From: Actinotalea alkalitolerans
GTDB lineage: Bacteria; Actinomycetota; Actinomycetes; Actinomycetales; Cellulomonadaceae
Direction of reading: 5' to 3'
DNA length: 64,000 nucleotides
NCBI RefSeq assembly: GCF_023369855.1
Contig: NZ_JAMBPP010000017.1
Coordinates: 18,975 to 82,974 of the forward strand
Shown here: piece after piece, positions 23,001 through 32,807 of the stretch
How positions within the stretch are numbered: the stretch's first letter is position 1
How the letters are laid out: each line of letters begins with the position of its first letter
Made by a program: the position numbers and the translations under genes
The notes under the pieces: model-generated
Told to the model about the DNA's origin: nothing
The model's database searches: none
What the model saw: only the letters and a program-made list of their open reading frames with translations

Positions 23001-23348
23001 CTGACCGTGCGGGTCACCCAGGACGCCCGGGACCGCGAGGTCCGCCGGGTCCTGGCAGCCGCTGCGCTGGCAGGTGTGCCGGTCACCGTCAGCCGCGCCT
23101 CGCACGAGGACGACGCGACGTTCGCCGCCCGCGTCCGCTCGGGCGCGGTCTCGGGCCGGGTCCGCGTGATCGGCACCGCCGCCGGTCTGCGCGACGCCGC
23201 CGCGGGCCGTGTCGGTGAGGTCACCGTGCTCGACGGTCCGGTTCTCGCGAGCGGCCGACGGGAGCTGCTCACCGTGCTGCGCGAGCAGGCGATCAGTCGT
23301 ACCCTGCACCGCTTCGGGCACGTCACGGAGCCCCGGTCGAAGCGCTGA
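20034..23348 (+). CDS. putA: Bifunctional proline dehydrogenase / P5C dehydrogenase
   Basis: Oxidises proline to glutamate through a FAD-dependent proline dehydrogenase and an NAD-dependent glutamate-semialdehyde dehydrogenase. The 1104-residue protein lacks the DNA-binding domain of E. coli PutA (1320 residues). PRODH spans about 90-430 (YVSIKVSAVASQLSTWD, RLVKGANLAMERVEAE). The ALDH half starts near 480 and shows PPWNFPVAIPLG, catalytic Glu in LAETSGKNALIV and catalytic Cys in GHAGQKCSA (about residue 742). A C-terminal segment of about 130 residues follows. ATG 20034 is the first start that matches the family. Confidence 0.95.
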   Translation: MHTQTLTQCARPAADLADRWMAATAAGETARERRTTGRLAALVSDPAGLELAVRFVDRVARPQDTAVAAHELTGLAASADAAAGFLGPVDRTLLRLGTLVAPVLPQVVVPAARARLRQLVGHLVADAGPGLGAHLAAARADGFGLNLNLLGEAVLGEAEARSRLDRVRALIERPDVDYVSIKVSAVASQLSTWDTAGSRDRVVERLRPLYLTAQHHGTFINLDMEEYRDLALTVQVFERLVTDPALHDLEMGIVLQAYLPDAHAAFDEIAAMAQRRVEQGGARLKVRLVKGANLAMERVEAEIHGWPQAPYPTKPDVDASYVRLLDTALRPASTSALRVGVASHNLFHVALAHLVAAERGVGADLDVEMLQGMAPAQARAVQADVGRVLLYTPVVAREDFDVAIAYLIRRLEENAAEQNFLHALFAGEPAHGGRRPSALDRQREAFLTSVREAGTVSTTPRRTERTGLPAEDPFTNAPDTDPAVEASRRWAQDLLTRDVLVPDGVPITSVADVDAAVDRAAELAAGWHDTPPGRRAEVLRLAARYLEELRGDLVATMVQEAGKTVAEADPEVSEAVDFARYYAEQAELLADGAVPGAVYRAHGLTVVAPPWNFPVAIPLGSTLAALAAGSPVLVKPAPPTPRCVQVAVGAVHRALDDMGLPRDVVQVVLSPEGEVGRRLVTHPAVSRVVLTGSIETAQLFASWRPDLDVLAETSGKNALIVTPSADVDLAVADAVRSAFGHAGQKCSAASLLILVGSAGRSDRLRRQLADAVTSLQVGPATELSTTVGPLTEPATGKLLRALTTLDPGEAWLVEPRRLDAEGRSWTPGVKHGVAPGSFFHLTECFGPVLGVMRTETLDEAIAWQNAVAFGLTGGIHSLDEAEVATWLERVEVGNAYVNRHITGAVVRRQPFGGWKASVVGPGAKAGGPNYLAELGTWTDSPDVPQQDDEWLAWAEADDQRWWDRELGGEHDPSGLHSEANVLRYRPVPHLTVRVTQDARDREVRRVLAAAALAGVPVTVSRASHEDDATFAARVRSGAVSGRVRVIGTAAGLRDAAAGRVGEVTVLDGPVLASGRRELLTVLREQAISRTLHRFGHVTEPRSKR

Positions 23349-23455
23349 CCGCACGAGCTGCGTCCGGACGGGTGACCAGGTCCGGCGAGGTGTCCGCTCC
23401 GGGTACGCCCGAACGAGTGAAATGGGAGAGAAACGGAGAACTGCGGGCAAAGGTC

Positions 23456-23484
23456 CTCACGGTAAGGCTGGCCTGCGCCGATAC
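23456..23484 (+). promoter_or_regulatory. Sigma-28-like promoter of the GGDEF-EAL gene
   Basis: CTCACG (23456-23461), exactly 15 bases, GCCGATAC (23477-23484). The architecture matches FliA/WhiG promoters (TAAA, 15 bases, GCCGATAA) and the four pil promoters in this window. The last base is seven bases before the GTG start, so the mRNA is probably leaderless. Confidence 0.6.
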
Positions 23485-23491
23485 TTGATCC

Positions 23492-25750
23492 GTGCAAGGA
23501 CTCGCGCCTTCGTGGCTCACGGTCGTCCAGTGCGTCGTCGCGGGCGCGGTCATCGGCCTGTGCGCACTCCACTGGGTGTGGTGGCGCAGCGAGCTCCGTC
23601 GCTCGGGCGCCGCGTGGACCCTCACGTTGTCCCTCGCCCTCGCGGTGGTCCTGCTCACCAACGGCCTGCTCGACGGTGCCCAGCAGACTGGCCAGGCCTC
23701 CGCGCTGACCTTCGCACGCTTCTGCGCGCTCGCTGCGGCGATCACCCTGAGCCTCCCCGCGACGCAGGCCTACACCCGTGGGCCGTCGGTCCGTGCCCTG
23801 ACTGCCGCCGTCGGCGGGTGGTACCTGGTGGGTGCGGTCCTGTGGGTCGCGACGGACCTCGTGGGCGTGCGCGGCTTCGAGGACGGACTGCCCGTCTACG
23901 GACCGCTGTCGACCGCCGTCGCGCTGCTGCCCCTGCTCGCCGTCGGGCAGTACCTCGTCCGCGCGGTCCGCGGCCGACCGATCAACCCCGTCGGCGCCGT
24001 GGTGACGGTGACCGCGTGCGTGTCAGCGCTGCTCCTCGTGGCCTCTCACGCCGAGCCTGCCTCCGCTGCCGGCGAGCTCCTCCGAGGCGTGTGGGTCGTG
24101 CCGATGGTGATCGGCCTGCACGTCATGGCCGCGGTCCGCATCTCGACCGTCCAGCGCGCCGCGGTCCGCCGTGCACGGATGCGCGACGCCCTGTCCGCCG
24201 TCGCCAACGCGGCGCTCTTCGTCAAGTGCCCCGAGCAGATCCTGGACCGGGCGATCGCCGAGAGCCGCGACCTCCTCGCCGACGAGTCCATCGAGGGGAG
24301 CCTGCGGCCCCTGGCCCGCCACCGCTTCGTGACCGAGCTCTACTCGCGCGGAGGCCACGTCTTCGACACCGACGAGCAGGTCTTCCTGCGCGACATCGCA
24401 CGGGTCGTCTCGGGTGCCGCCGAACGCCAGGAGCTCACCAACCGGCTCGGCAGGGCCGCGTCGACGGACTCCTTGACCCAGCTGCACAACCGCCACTCCC
24501 TGGACCGCTACCTGACCGAGGCGCTCGAGAAGGCCAACGTCGAGCGCACCCGGGTGGGACTGCTCTTCTGCGACCTCGACGGGTTCAAGCAGGTCAACGA
24601 CCGCCACGGCCACGAGTGGGGTGACACCCTGCTGGTGCTCACCGCCGAGCACCTGCGTGAGGTCGTGGGCCCCAAGCCCTTCATCGCTCGTCACGGCGGT
24701 GACGAGTTCGTCGTCGTGATCGAACGCGCAGGGAGCCTGGACGAGCTCGCCGACCTGGCCACTCGCCTGCGCACAGACTTCCGTCCGCCCGACGACGAGA
24801 GTGCGACCACCTCCCTGACGATCGGGGTCGCCGCCTGGGAGCCCGGTGAGCAGGTCGACACCTCGGCGCTGGTGCGCGATGCCGACGTAGCGATGCTCGA
24901 GGCCAAACGCCACCGGTCCGGGGTCGCCCTGTACGACGACGTCCTGCGCAGCCGGGTGACCGCTCAGAACGCCCTGCGCCGTGACCTGCAGAACGGTGTG
25001 GCCAACGGCGAGATCATCGCCCACTTCCAACCTCTGACGAACACCTCGACCCTCGAGGTCGTCGGCCTGGAGGTCCTCGCCCGGTGGCGTCACGGGCGTC
25101 GGCTGCGCCACCCGGCCGAGTGGCTCCCCTTCGCCGAGGAGTCAGGGCTGATCGTCGAGATCGGCCGACAGATGTTCGTCGCCGCCCGCGAGGGCATGGA
25201 ACGCTTCGACCTGCCGGTCGCCGTCAACGTCGCCGCCCGTCAGCTCGACGAGCCCGGCTTCCTGCACCTGGTCGAGCAGGCATGGGGCGACACCGCCTGG
25301 GACCGCCTCACCATCGAGGTGACCGAGTCGGCGCTGCTGCACGACGCCGAGCACGTCTGCGCGGCCCTGGCGGCGCTCGCGGAGAAGGGCGTCAAGATCG
25401 CTCTCGACGACTTCGGCACCGGCTACAACTCGCTCTCACGCCTCGGCGAGCTGCCGGTGCACGTGCTCAAGATCGACCGGACCTTCGTCCGGGACATCCG
25501 CACCCCCGAGGGCGCCGCGGTGCTCCGGGCGATCCTGGCGCTGGCCGAGGCTCATCACCTCGAGGTCATCGCCGAAGGGGTCGAGCGGGTCGACGAGCTC
25601 ACCGCCCTGATCGCGATGAACGTCCCCACGGTCCAGGGCCACATGCTCGGTCGGCCGGCAGCGGGCCTGCCGGTCCGGGGACCCCGACCCAGCGGCCCGG
25701 GCCGCCTGACCGGCCCGCGACCGCTGATCAGCCCAGCAGCGTCGGCTTGA
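23492..25750 (+). CDS. Membrane GGDEF-EAL protein (c-di-GMP synthesis and breakdown)
   Basis: A 752-residue protein with about seven N-terminal transmembrane helices (residues 8-210), a linker helix, a GGDEF domain and an EAL domain. The GGDEF site is intact (RHGGDEFVVV, about residue 400), as is the substrate signature CDLDGFKQVND. EAL residues are also present: EVLARWRH (E and R kept), VNVAARQL, IEVTESALL, DDFGTGYNSL, KIDRTF, EGVE and QGHMLGRP. It could therefore both make and degrade c-di-GMP. GTG start with no Shine-Dalgarno; its promoter resembles those of the pil cluster. Its 3' end overlaps nusB by 23 bases, tail to tail. Confidence 0.92.
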   Translation: MQGLAPSWLTVVQCVVAGAVIGLCALHWVWWRSELRRSGAAWTLTLSLALAVVLLTNGLLDGAQQTGQASALTFARFCALAAAITLSLPATQAYTRGPSVRALTAAVGGWYLVGAVLWVATDLVGVRGFEDGLPVYGPLSTAVALLPLLAVGQYLVRAVRGRPINPVGAVVTVTACVSALLLVASHAEPASAAGELLRGVWVVPMVIGLHVMAAVRISTVQRAAVRRARMRDALSAVANAALFVKCPEQILDRAIAESRDLLADESIEGSLRPLARHRFVTELYSRGGHVFDTDEQVFLRDIARVVSGAAERQELTNRLGRAASTDSLTQLHNRHSLDRYLTEALEKANVERTRVGLLFCDLDGFKQVNDRHGHEWGDTLLVLTAEHLREVVGPKPFIARHGGDEFVVVIERAGSLDELADLATRLRTDFRPPDDESATTSLTIGVAAWEPGEQVDTSALVRDADVAMLEAKRHRSGVALYDDVLRSRVTAQNALRRDLQNGVANGEIIAHFQPLTNTSTLEVVGLEVLARWRHGRRLRHPAEWLPFAEESGLIVEIGRQMFVAAREGMERFDLPVAVNVAARQLDEPGFLHLVEQAWGDTAWDRLTIEVTESALLHDAEHVCAALAALAEKGVKIALDDFGTGYNSLSRLGELPVHVLKIDRTFVRDIRTPEGAAVLRAILALAEAHHLEVIAEGVERVDELTALIAMNVPTVQGHMLGRPAAGLPVRGPRPSGPGRLTGPRPLISPAASA

Positions 25751-26144
25751 GCTCGACGAGCCGCCCGAGCAACCCGTTGACGAAGGTCGGCGAGTCGTCG
25801 GTGGACAGTGCCCGGGCGAGCTCGACGGCCTCGTCCACCGCGACGGCGTCGGGCACCTCGTCGTTGAAGAGGATCTCCCAGGCGCCGATGCGCAGCACGG
25901 CACGGTCGACCGCGGGCATCCGGTCCAGGCTCCACCCGTGGGCGTAGGTCGCGATCAGCTCGTCGATGCGATCGCGCTGGTCGAGCACCCCCTCGACCAG
26001 GTCGACCGAGTACTGGGGCAACGAGGCCTCGGTCCCGGGCTGGGCGATGCGGTCGCTGAGCACCTGGAGCGGGGCCAGTCCGCGCTGGTCCGCCTCGAAC
26101 AGGACGTCCAGCGCGCGCTTGCGCGCCTTGCTGCGTGCGCTCAC
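25728..26144 (-). CDS. nusB: Transcription antitermination factor NusB
   Basis: Binds boxA RNA with S10 during rRNA antitermination. The 138 residues are all-helical: SARSKARKRALDVLFEADQR, WSLDRMPAVDRAVLRIGAWE and the conserved EAVELARALSTDDSPTFVNG. GTG start at 26144, seven bases after the efp stop, so efp-nusB is an operon. The last 23 bases overlap the end of the GGDEF-EAL gene on the other strand. Confidence 0.96.
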   Translation of the reverse strand: MSARSKARKRALDVLFEADQRGLAPLQVLSDRIAQPGTEASLPQYSVDLVEGVLDQRDRIDELIATYAHGWSLDRMPAVDRAVLRIGAWEILFNDEVPDAVAVDEAVELARALSTDDSPTFVNGLLGRLVELKPTLLG

Positions 26145-26151
26145 CGGCTGA

Positions 26152-26712
26152 TCAGTTCACTCGGCCGAGGTACGAGCCGTCGCGGGTGTCGACCTTGACC
26201 TTGGTCCCGTTCTCGATGAAGAGCGGCACCTGGATCTCCGCGCCGGTCTCCACGGTCGCGGGCTTGGTGCCGCCCGTCGAGCGGTCACCCTGCAGGCCCG
26301 GCTCGGTGTACGTGATCTCCAGGACCACCGAGGGGGGGAGCTCGACGTAGAGCGGGATGCCCTCGTTGGTCGCGACCATGGCCTGCTGGTTCTCGAGCAG
26401 GAAGCTGGCCGCGTCGCCCACCGTCGTCTCGGAGACGTTCAGCTGCTCGAAGGAGGAGCTGTCCATGAAGACGTAGTCGGTGCCGTCCTTGTACAGGTAC
26501 TGCATGTCGCGCTTGTCGACGTTGGCCGTCTCGACCTTCAGACCCGCGTTGAAGGTCTTGTCCACGACCTTGCCCGAGAGCACGTTCTTGAGCTTGGTGC
26601 GCACGAAGGCACCACCCTTGCCGGGCTTGACGTGCTGGAACTCGATGACGGACCACAGCTGGCCGTCGATCTTGAGAACCGTGCCGTTCTTCAGGTCATT
26701 CGTCGTGGCCAC
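26152..26712 (-). CDS. efp: Translation elongation factor P
   Basis: Relieves ribosome stalling at polyproline. The 186 residues show the KOW-like domain I ([18 protein letters not shown]), the tip loop [15 protein letters not shown] with the Lys that is modified in some bacteria, and two OB domains ending [16 protein letters not shown] start at 26712. The tip reads PGKGG rather than the palindromic PGKGP reported for many actinobacterial EF-Ps. No modification enzyme (EpmA, EarP, YmfI) is encoded in the window. Confidence 0.96.
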   Translation of the reverse strand: MATTNDLKNGTVLKIDGQLWSVIEFQHVKPGKGGAFVRTKLKNVLSGKVVDKTFNAGLKVETANVDKRDMQYLYKDGTDYVFMDSSSFEQLNVSETTVGDAASFLLENQQAMVATNEGIPLYVELPPSVVLEITYTEPGLQGDRSTGGTKPATVETGAEIQVPLFIENGTKVKVDTRDGSYLGRVN

Positions 26713-26851
26713 AGTGGGTCTTCCTGTCGAGGTCGAAGAGGTCGTGCCCGAGCCCAGGCGGCACGTCCCGTGGACGGGCCGAGCGGATCACCGCAGGCTG
26801 CCAGGGCAGCGCGGGACGGTGGGGACCGGCGACGGCATGAGGGCGACGTCA

Positions 26852-26857
26852 AGTCTA
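26852..26857 (-). promoter_or_regulatory. Candidate -10 element for efp
   Basis: TAGACT on the minus strand, the actinobacterial -10 form, in the 190-base gap ahead of efp. The predicted leader is about 130 bases. No convincing -35 hexamer is seen, so the call is weak. I see nothing else in this gap. Confidence 0.3.
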
Positions 26858-26902
26858 GCGTGGCGTGTCCCCCGGACGGGCCAGCCAGGTCGCCTGCGGA
26901 TG

Positions 26903-27379
26903 TCAGCCGGTCAGCAGACCGCGGAACGCCCCACCCACGGCGACCGCCCAGAGCATCGAGGCGAGGGTGCCGATGACGAACCGCTCCGACGCGGAGGGCC
27001 GTTCCCGCAGCTCGGGGTAGCGCCCCAGTCCCTTGATCGCGATGACGAACGCGATCGCCGCCGGGTAGCCCGCGAGCAGCGCCCCGGTGATCGCGATGCG
27101 TTCGAGGATCCCGATCCACGTCCCGCCCCGCAGCGCGTCCCGGGAACGGTCACCCACCGGGCCGTCACCCACACGGGCGTCCAGGTCGGGGTCGCGGGTG
27201 AGCTCCGCGGACAGGGGGGCGTCCTGCGGCGCCTCGTCGCGCAGCGCGGCCCCCTCCTCGCCACCGGCATCGGCCGATCGCGCGGCGAGCCTGAGCACCC
27301 CGGCGGTGAGCGGGGCGCCGACGAGGGCGCTGAGGGCCAGCGCCGCGGCACCGATGAGCGTGACGAGCCAGGGGTTCAT
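26903..27379 (-). CDS. Small integral membrane protein, partner of SatD-like gene
   Basis: A 158-residue protein of unknown function with an N-terminal membrane helix (PWLVTLIGAAALALSALVGA), a charged central loop of about 60 residues, and two C-terminal hydrophobic helices (IAITGALLAGYPAAIAFVIA and FVIGTLASMLWAVAVGGAF). Its ATG overlaps the stop of the upstream SatD-like gene (ATGA, 27376-27379), so the two are translated together. Confidence 0.75.
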   Translation of the reverse strand: MNPWLVTLIGAAALALSALVGAPLTAGVLRLAARSADAGGEEGAALRDEAPQDAPLSAELTRDPDLDARVGDGPVGDRSRDALRGGTWIGILERIAITGALLAGYPAAIAFVIAIKGLGRYPELRERPSASERFVIGTLASMLWAVAVGGAFRGLLTG

Positions 27380-27990
27380 CGGTCTCCCTCTGCGAGCAAC
27401 CGGGCGACCACCGGACGGACGGCCACCTCCTCGGACCACAGTGCCGTACGCAGCCGTTGGCTGACGGCCTGCTCACTGATCTTGAGACGCGCCGCGACGT
27501 CCTTCTGCCGCAGACCGCCCGCACCGACCAGCTCGATCGCCTCCCAGCCCGCGTCGGAGCGTCGCGCGATCACGCCGCCCAGGAGGCGCAGGACGGCCTC
27601 CGCCTCGCGCCCTCTGGCCCCCGTCTCACCCGCACCGGCCTCGACCGCCACCGGGGCTGCGCTCCCCCGACCCTTGGCCCGCTCCACCGCGGCACGGGCG
27701 CGCACGAAGGCCTCCCCCGAGGCGGCGCGGCTCGAGGCCGGGAGCGGCTCGTGCACCGGCCCGATGCCGATGCCGATGCTCCACCCGCCGATGCGCAGCA
27801 GGGCCAGGGTCACGGTCGTGAGGTCGTCGGCGTCGCGCAGGACGGCCTGCACCTCGTCCCCCACCGTCCGCTCGAAGGGTCGCAGCACGCCGGGCAGTGC
27901 GGCGGTGAGCGGGGCCATCGTCGTGAGCAGCTCAGGCACGAGGTCCCCGCGCGTGGTGCTGGCGTCCTGGTCGACCGTCAGTACGAACAT
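27376..27990 (-). CDS. SatD-like regulator with C-terminal helix-turn-helix
   Basis: A 204-residue protein. The N-terminal part (VLTVDQDASTTRGDLVPELL, RTVGDEVQAVL, WSIGIGIGPVHEPLPASSRA) resembles the SatD family. It ends in a helix-turn-helix (GLRQKDVAARLKISEQAVSQ RLRTA, about residues 160-185), suggesting DNA binding. The family name comes from the Streptococcus mutans sat operon, but its biochemical role is not established. ATG 27990 may be near-leaderless, as a TAGGGT element lies at 28004-28009. It forms an operon with the downstream membrane protein. Confidence 0.65.
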   Translation of the reverse strand: MFVLTVDQDASTTRGDLVPELLTTMAPLTAALPGVLRPFERTVGDEVQAVLRDADDLTTVTLALLRIGGWSIGIGIGPVHEPLPASSRAASGEAFVRARAAVERAKGRGSAAPVAVEAGAGETGARGREAEAVLRLLGGVIARRSDAGWEAIELVGAGGLRQKDVAARLKISEQAVSQRLRTALWSEEVAVRPVVARLLAEGDR

Positions 27991-28069
27991 CGCTCAAGGC
28001 TAGACCCTAGATCCCGCCCCCTCAAGCCCCCAGCCTTAACCCACCCCCATCAACCCCACGCCCTCGCGC

Positions 28070-28118
28070 GGTCCGGCGAGGTTTCGGTCGCTCTGAGCGA
28101 CCTAGACCTCGCGCGATC
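28070..28118. repeat. Palindrome upstream of DUF559 gene 1
   Basis: Hairpin of GCGAGGT, GGTCGCT, loop CTG, AGCGACC, ACCTCGC with 3-base internal mismatches (core 28076-28112, 37 nt). It is flanked by GGTC (28070-28073) and GATC (28115-28118). A second, 80% similar copy in the same orientation begins exactly 1076 bases downstream at 29146, so the gene is bracketed by both. A further partial repeat, CCTCGCGCGGTCCGGC, lies at 28062-28077 and matches 28107-28122 with one mismatch. Confidence 0.75.
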
Positions 28119-28240
28119 CGGCAGCCCGCGGGGTGGGGGCGGGCGGGTGGGGCTGGGTCGGGAGGGGCGGGCGGGGCAGGTTGTGCACAGGGGCCGAGGG
28201 GGCGTGGTGGTGGCGTCGGGATGTGCGGGAGGGTGGGGCG

Positions 28241-29155
28241 GTGCGGCCACCTCCTGCATCCGAGTGGATCCCCCCGGTGGCCAACGGGCAGTCCTCGGTC
28301 TTCACCGCGGCTCAGGCGCTGTCGGCGGGAATGACGATCGGGCAGGTGCGCCACCGCCGCTCCACCCGGCTGTGGGTCCCGGTGGCCGGGTCAGCCCTGC
28401 GGCACCGAGACCTCGACGCACGACGGGACCCGATGGTCCCGGTCTGGGCGGCGTGCCTCACCTGGCCCGATGCCGTGGTCTGCCGCCGGGCGGCGGCGAG
28501 GGTCCATGGCCTTCCGGTCGACCTCACGGGCAGGGTCCACGCGATCGTCCCGCACGGCCGACGCGCCCGCGCACGGCTGGAACCGCTACGGGTCGCTCTG
28601 CCCGAGGACGACGTCCTGCGCTTCGCCGGCTTCGCCCTGACCACGCTGCCTCGGACCGTCCTGGACCTCCTGGGACACCTGCCCGAGCGGGAGAGCGAGT
28701 CCTTGCTCGTCTGGGTGCTCACCCGCCGCGTGCTCACCCATGCCCACCTTGAGCGGCTGCTCAGCGAACGCCCGGGTCTTGCCGGGAACGTCCGTCGTCG
28801 TGCCCTGCTCGCCACCACCCGGGGCGGGGCGATGAGCCTCGCCGAGCGCCGCCTGCACACCATCCTCGAGCGCGGCGGCGTCGCCGGATGGCAGGCCGAC
28901 CAGACCCTGAGGGACGACACAGGCATCATCGGCAACGCCGACGTGCTGTTCCGCGCCGAGAAGCTGGTGCTCGAGGTGGACGGACAGGCCTACCACCAGG
29001 GCGCGCAGTTCCAGCGGGACCGGACCCGGCAGAACCGGCTGGTCGCCGCAGGGTTCACCGTCCTGCGCTTCACCTGGCACGACCTCACCGACCGCCCCAA
29101 CACCGTGCTCCACACGGTGACCCGCACCCGCCTGCGGGCACACACGATCCGGTGA
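28241..29155 (+). CDS. DUF559 (Vsr-like endonuclease fold) protein, paralogue 1
   Basis: A 304-residue protein of the actinobacterial family with an AbiEi-like winged-helix N-terminus (VFTAAQALSAGMTIGQVRHR) and a C-terminal DUF559 domain related to very-short-patch-repair endonucleases. The putative nuclease core is LVLEVDGQAYHQGAQFQRDR followed by TRQNRLVAAGFTVLRFTWHDL (acidic Glu and Asp, DR.RQNRL, FT..D). Start GTG 28241 has GGGAGGG about seven bases upstream. Function in the cell is unknown; proposals include DNA repair or defence. It lies between palindromes at 28070-28118 and 29146-29194. A frameshifted paralogue is at 53373-54289. Confidence 0.8.
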   Translation: MRPPPASEWIPPVANGQSSVFTAAQALSAGMTIGQVRHRRSTRLWVPVAGSALRHRDLDARRDPMVPVWAACLTWPDAVVCRRAAARVHGLPVDLTGRVHAIVPHGRRARARLEPLRVALPEDDVLRFAGFALTTLPRTVLDLLGHLPERESESLLVWVLTRRVLTHAHLERLLSERPGLAGNVRRRALLATTRGGAMSLAERRLHTILERGGVAGWQADQTLRDDTGIIGNADVLFRAEKLVLEVDGQAYHQGAQFQRDRTRQNRLVAAGFTVLRFTWHDLTDRPNTVLHTVTRTRLRAHTIR

Positions 29156-29194
29156 GGTTCCTGCTGTTCTCAGCGACGCAGACCTCGCGCGATC
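29146..29194. repeat. Palindrome at the 3' end of DUF559 gene 1
   Basis: Same orientation, length and layout as 28070-28118 (offset 1076). GTGAGGT and ACCTCGC arms close a core of 37 nt (29152-29188), with GATC at both outer edges (29146-29149, 29191-29194). The best segment, AGCGACGCAGACCTCGCGCGATC positions 29172-29194, matches the upstream copy with two mismatches. The inner stem is partly degenerate. It covers the stop codon (29153-29155). Confidence 0.7.
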
Positions 29195-29210
29195 TCGCGA
29201 GCGACGAGGC

Positions 29211-29651
29211 TCAGAGGCGCGCGGCGATGGCCGACAGGGCCAGGCGGTAGGAGTCGAGGCCGAAGCCCGCGACGGTGCCGGTCGCGACCGGGCCGATGAC
29301 GCTGTGCTGCCGGAAGGCCTCGCGGGCGGCGGGGTTGGACAGGTGCACCTCGACCAGGAGCAGCCCCGCGGTGGTGATCTGCGCGGCGGCGTCCCGCAGC
29401 GCGTAGGAGTAGTGGGTGAACGCCGCCGGGTTGATCACGACGTGCGCACCGGTGTCGACCGCCTCGTGGATCCAGCCCACGAGCTCGGACTCGTCGTCCG
29501 TCTGGCGGACCTCGACGTCCAGTCCCGACTCGGTCCCCCAGCGCTGGGTGGCCTGGACGAGGTCCGCGAGGGTCGCCGACCCGTAGACCTCCGGCTCACG
29601 CACCCCGAGCCGTCCGAGGTTGGGTCCGTTGAGCACCAGAACACGGGTCAT
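29211..29651 (-). CDS. aroQ: Type II 3-dehydroquinate dehydratase
   Basis: Dehydrates 3-dehydroquinate in the shikimate pathway (dodecameric type II enzyme). The 146 residues show the N-terminal [18 protein letters not shown] with catalytic Tyr, [14 protein letters not shown] and the catalytic His in [13 protein letters not shown]. It is downstream of aroB on the same strand with a 50-base gap. Confidence 0.96.
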   Translation of the reverse strand: MTRVLVLNGPNLGRLGVREPEVYGSATLADLVQATQRWGTESGLDVEVRQTDDESELVGWIHEAVDTGAHVVINPAAFTHYSYALRDAAAQITTAGLLLVEVHLSNPAAREAFRQHSVIGPVATGTVAGFGLDSYRLALSAIAARL

Positions 29652-29701
29652 GGCGCAAGGCTAGGGGATCGCCGCGGCCCGTTCCGACCGGCCCGCCGAC
29701 C

Positions 29702-31495
<1,794 letters not shown>

Positions 31496-31499
<4 letters not shown>

Positions 31500-32713
31500 C
31501 GCTGCAGCTCGGGGATCGACGCGAGGTACGCGTCGACGTTGCGACGGACCTCGGCGACGCTGTCCCCGCCGAACTTCTCCAGCACGGCCTCGGCGAGCAC
31601 CAGGGCGACCATGGCCTCGGCGACCACCGCGGCCGGTGGGACGGCGCACACGTCGGAGCGCTGGTGGATGGCCTGCGCGACCTCACCGGTGACCACGTCC
31701 ACGGTGTCCAGCGCACGCGGGACCGTCGAGATGGGCTTCATGGCCGCCCGGACCCGCAGGACCTCCCCGTTGGACATGCCGCCCTCGACGCCCCCGGCCC
31801 GGTTGGTGCGCCGGCGGATGCGACCCTGCTCGTCCCGCTCGATCTCGTCGTGGGCCTGCGAGCCACGTCGGGTGGCGGTGCGGAACCCGTCGCCCACCTC
31901 GGCGCCCTTGATCGCCTGGATACCCAGCAGCGCTGCCGCCAGGCGCGCGTCCAGCCGACGGTCCCAGTGCGTGTAGCTGCCCAGGCCCGAGGGCACGTCA
32001 TAGGCCAGGACCTCGACCACGCCGCCCACGGTGTCACCCGCGGTGTGGCAGTCGTCGATCTCGGCGACCATCGCCGCCGAGGACTCGGCGTGGAAGCACC
32101 GCACCGGGTCGGCGTCCAGGGCCGCGGCGTCCTGCGGGGTGGGCAGGTCGACGCCGTCGGGCACGCTCACCGGACCGATGGCCACCACGTGGGAGACCAG
32201 CCGGATGCCCACGGCCTGCTCGAGGAACGCGGCCGCCACGGCGCCCAGAGCGACGCGGGTCGCGGTCTCGCGCGCGGAAGCCCGTTCGAGCACCGGGCGA
32301 GCGTCGGCGAAGCCGAACTTGCGCATGCCCACCAGATCCGCGTGACCCGGACGAGGACGCGTCAGAGGGCGGTTGCGTGCCACCTCCCGCACATCCCCGG
32401 TGCCGGCGTCGACCTGGAGCCGCTCGGGCGCCACCGGGTCGGGAGACATCACGTCGACCCACTTGGGCCACTCGGTGTTGCCGATCTCGATCGCCATCGG
32501 GCCGCCCTGGCTCACCCCGTGACGCAGCCCCGCGAGGATCCGGACCTCGTCCTGCTCGAACTTCATCCGCGCCCCGCGACCGTAGCCGAGCCGACGACGG
32601 GCCAGCTTCTCCCGGACGTCGTCGGTGGTGACCTCGACCCCGGCGGGCAGGCCCTCGAGGATCCCGACCAGAGCGGGACCGTGCGACTCACCTGAGGTCA
32701 ACCAGCGCAGCAT
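31496..32713 (-). CDS. aroC: Chorismate synthase
   Basis: Makes chorismate from EPSP using reduced FMN. The 405-residue protein begins [20 protein letters not shown] and has [14 protein letters not shown], the flavin-contacting [12 protein letters not shown] and GGMSNGE. ATG 32713 follows GAAGGA by about eight bases; the upstream in-frame extension is not conserved. It starts the aroC-aroK-aroB-aroQ run and follows the pil cluster after a strong hairpin. Confidence 0.97.
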
Positions 32714-32742
32714 GGGTCGATCCTTCCACGGCCCCGGACGCA

Positions 32743-32779
32743 CCTCGGCCCGCGTCCGGGCTGCGGACGCGGGCCGAGG
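32743..32779 (-). terminator. Perfect GC hairpin between pilO and aroC
   Basis: CCTCGGCCCGCGTCC (32743-32757), seven-base loop, GGACGCGGGCCGAGG (32765-32779): a perfect 15-bp stem just after pilO. There is no following T run, as is common for high-GC actinobacterial terminators. It probably ends the pilMNO transcript and separates it from aroC. Confidence 0.65.
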
Positions 32780-32807
32780 GGCGAACCGGCAAGAGCAAGC
32801 GGTCGGG

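Noticed and set aside
28181..28191. TTGTGCACAGG as a DnaA box or origin element
   Set aside because: It is one base off the actinobacterial DnaA box (TTGTCCACA), is not clustered, and no dnaA or dnaN gene is near.
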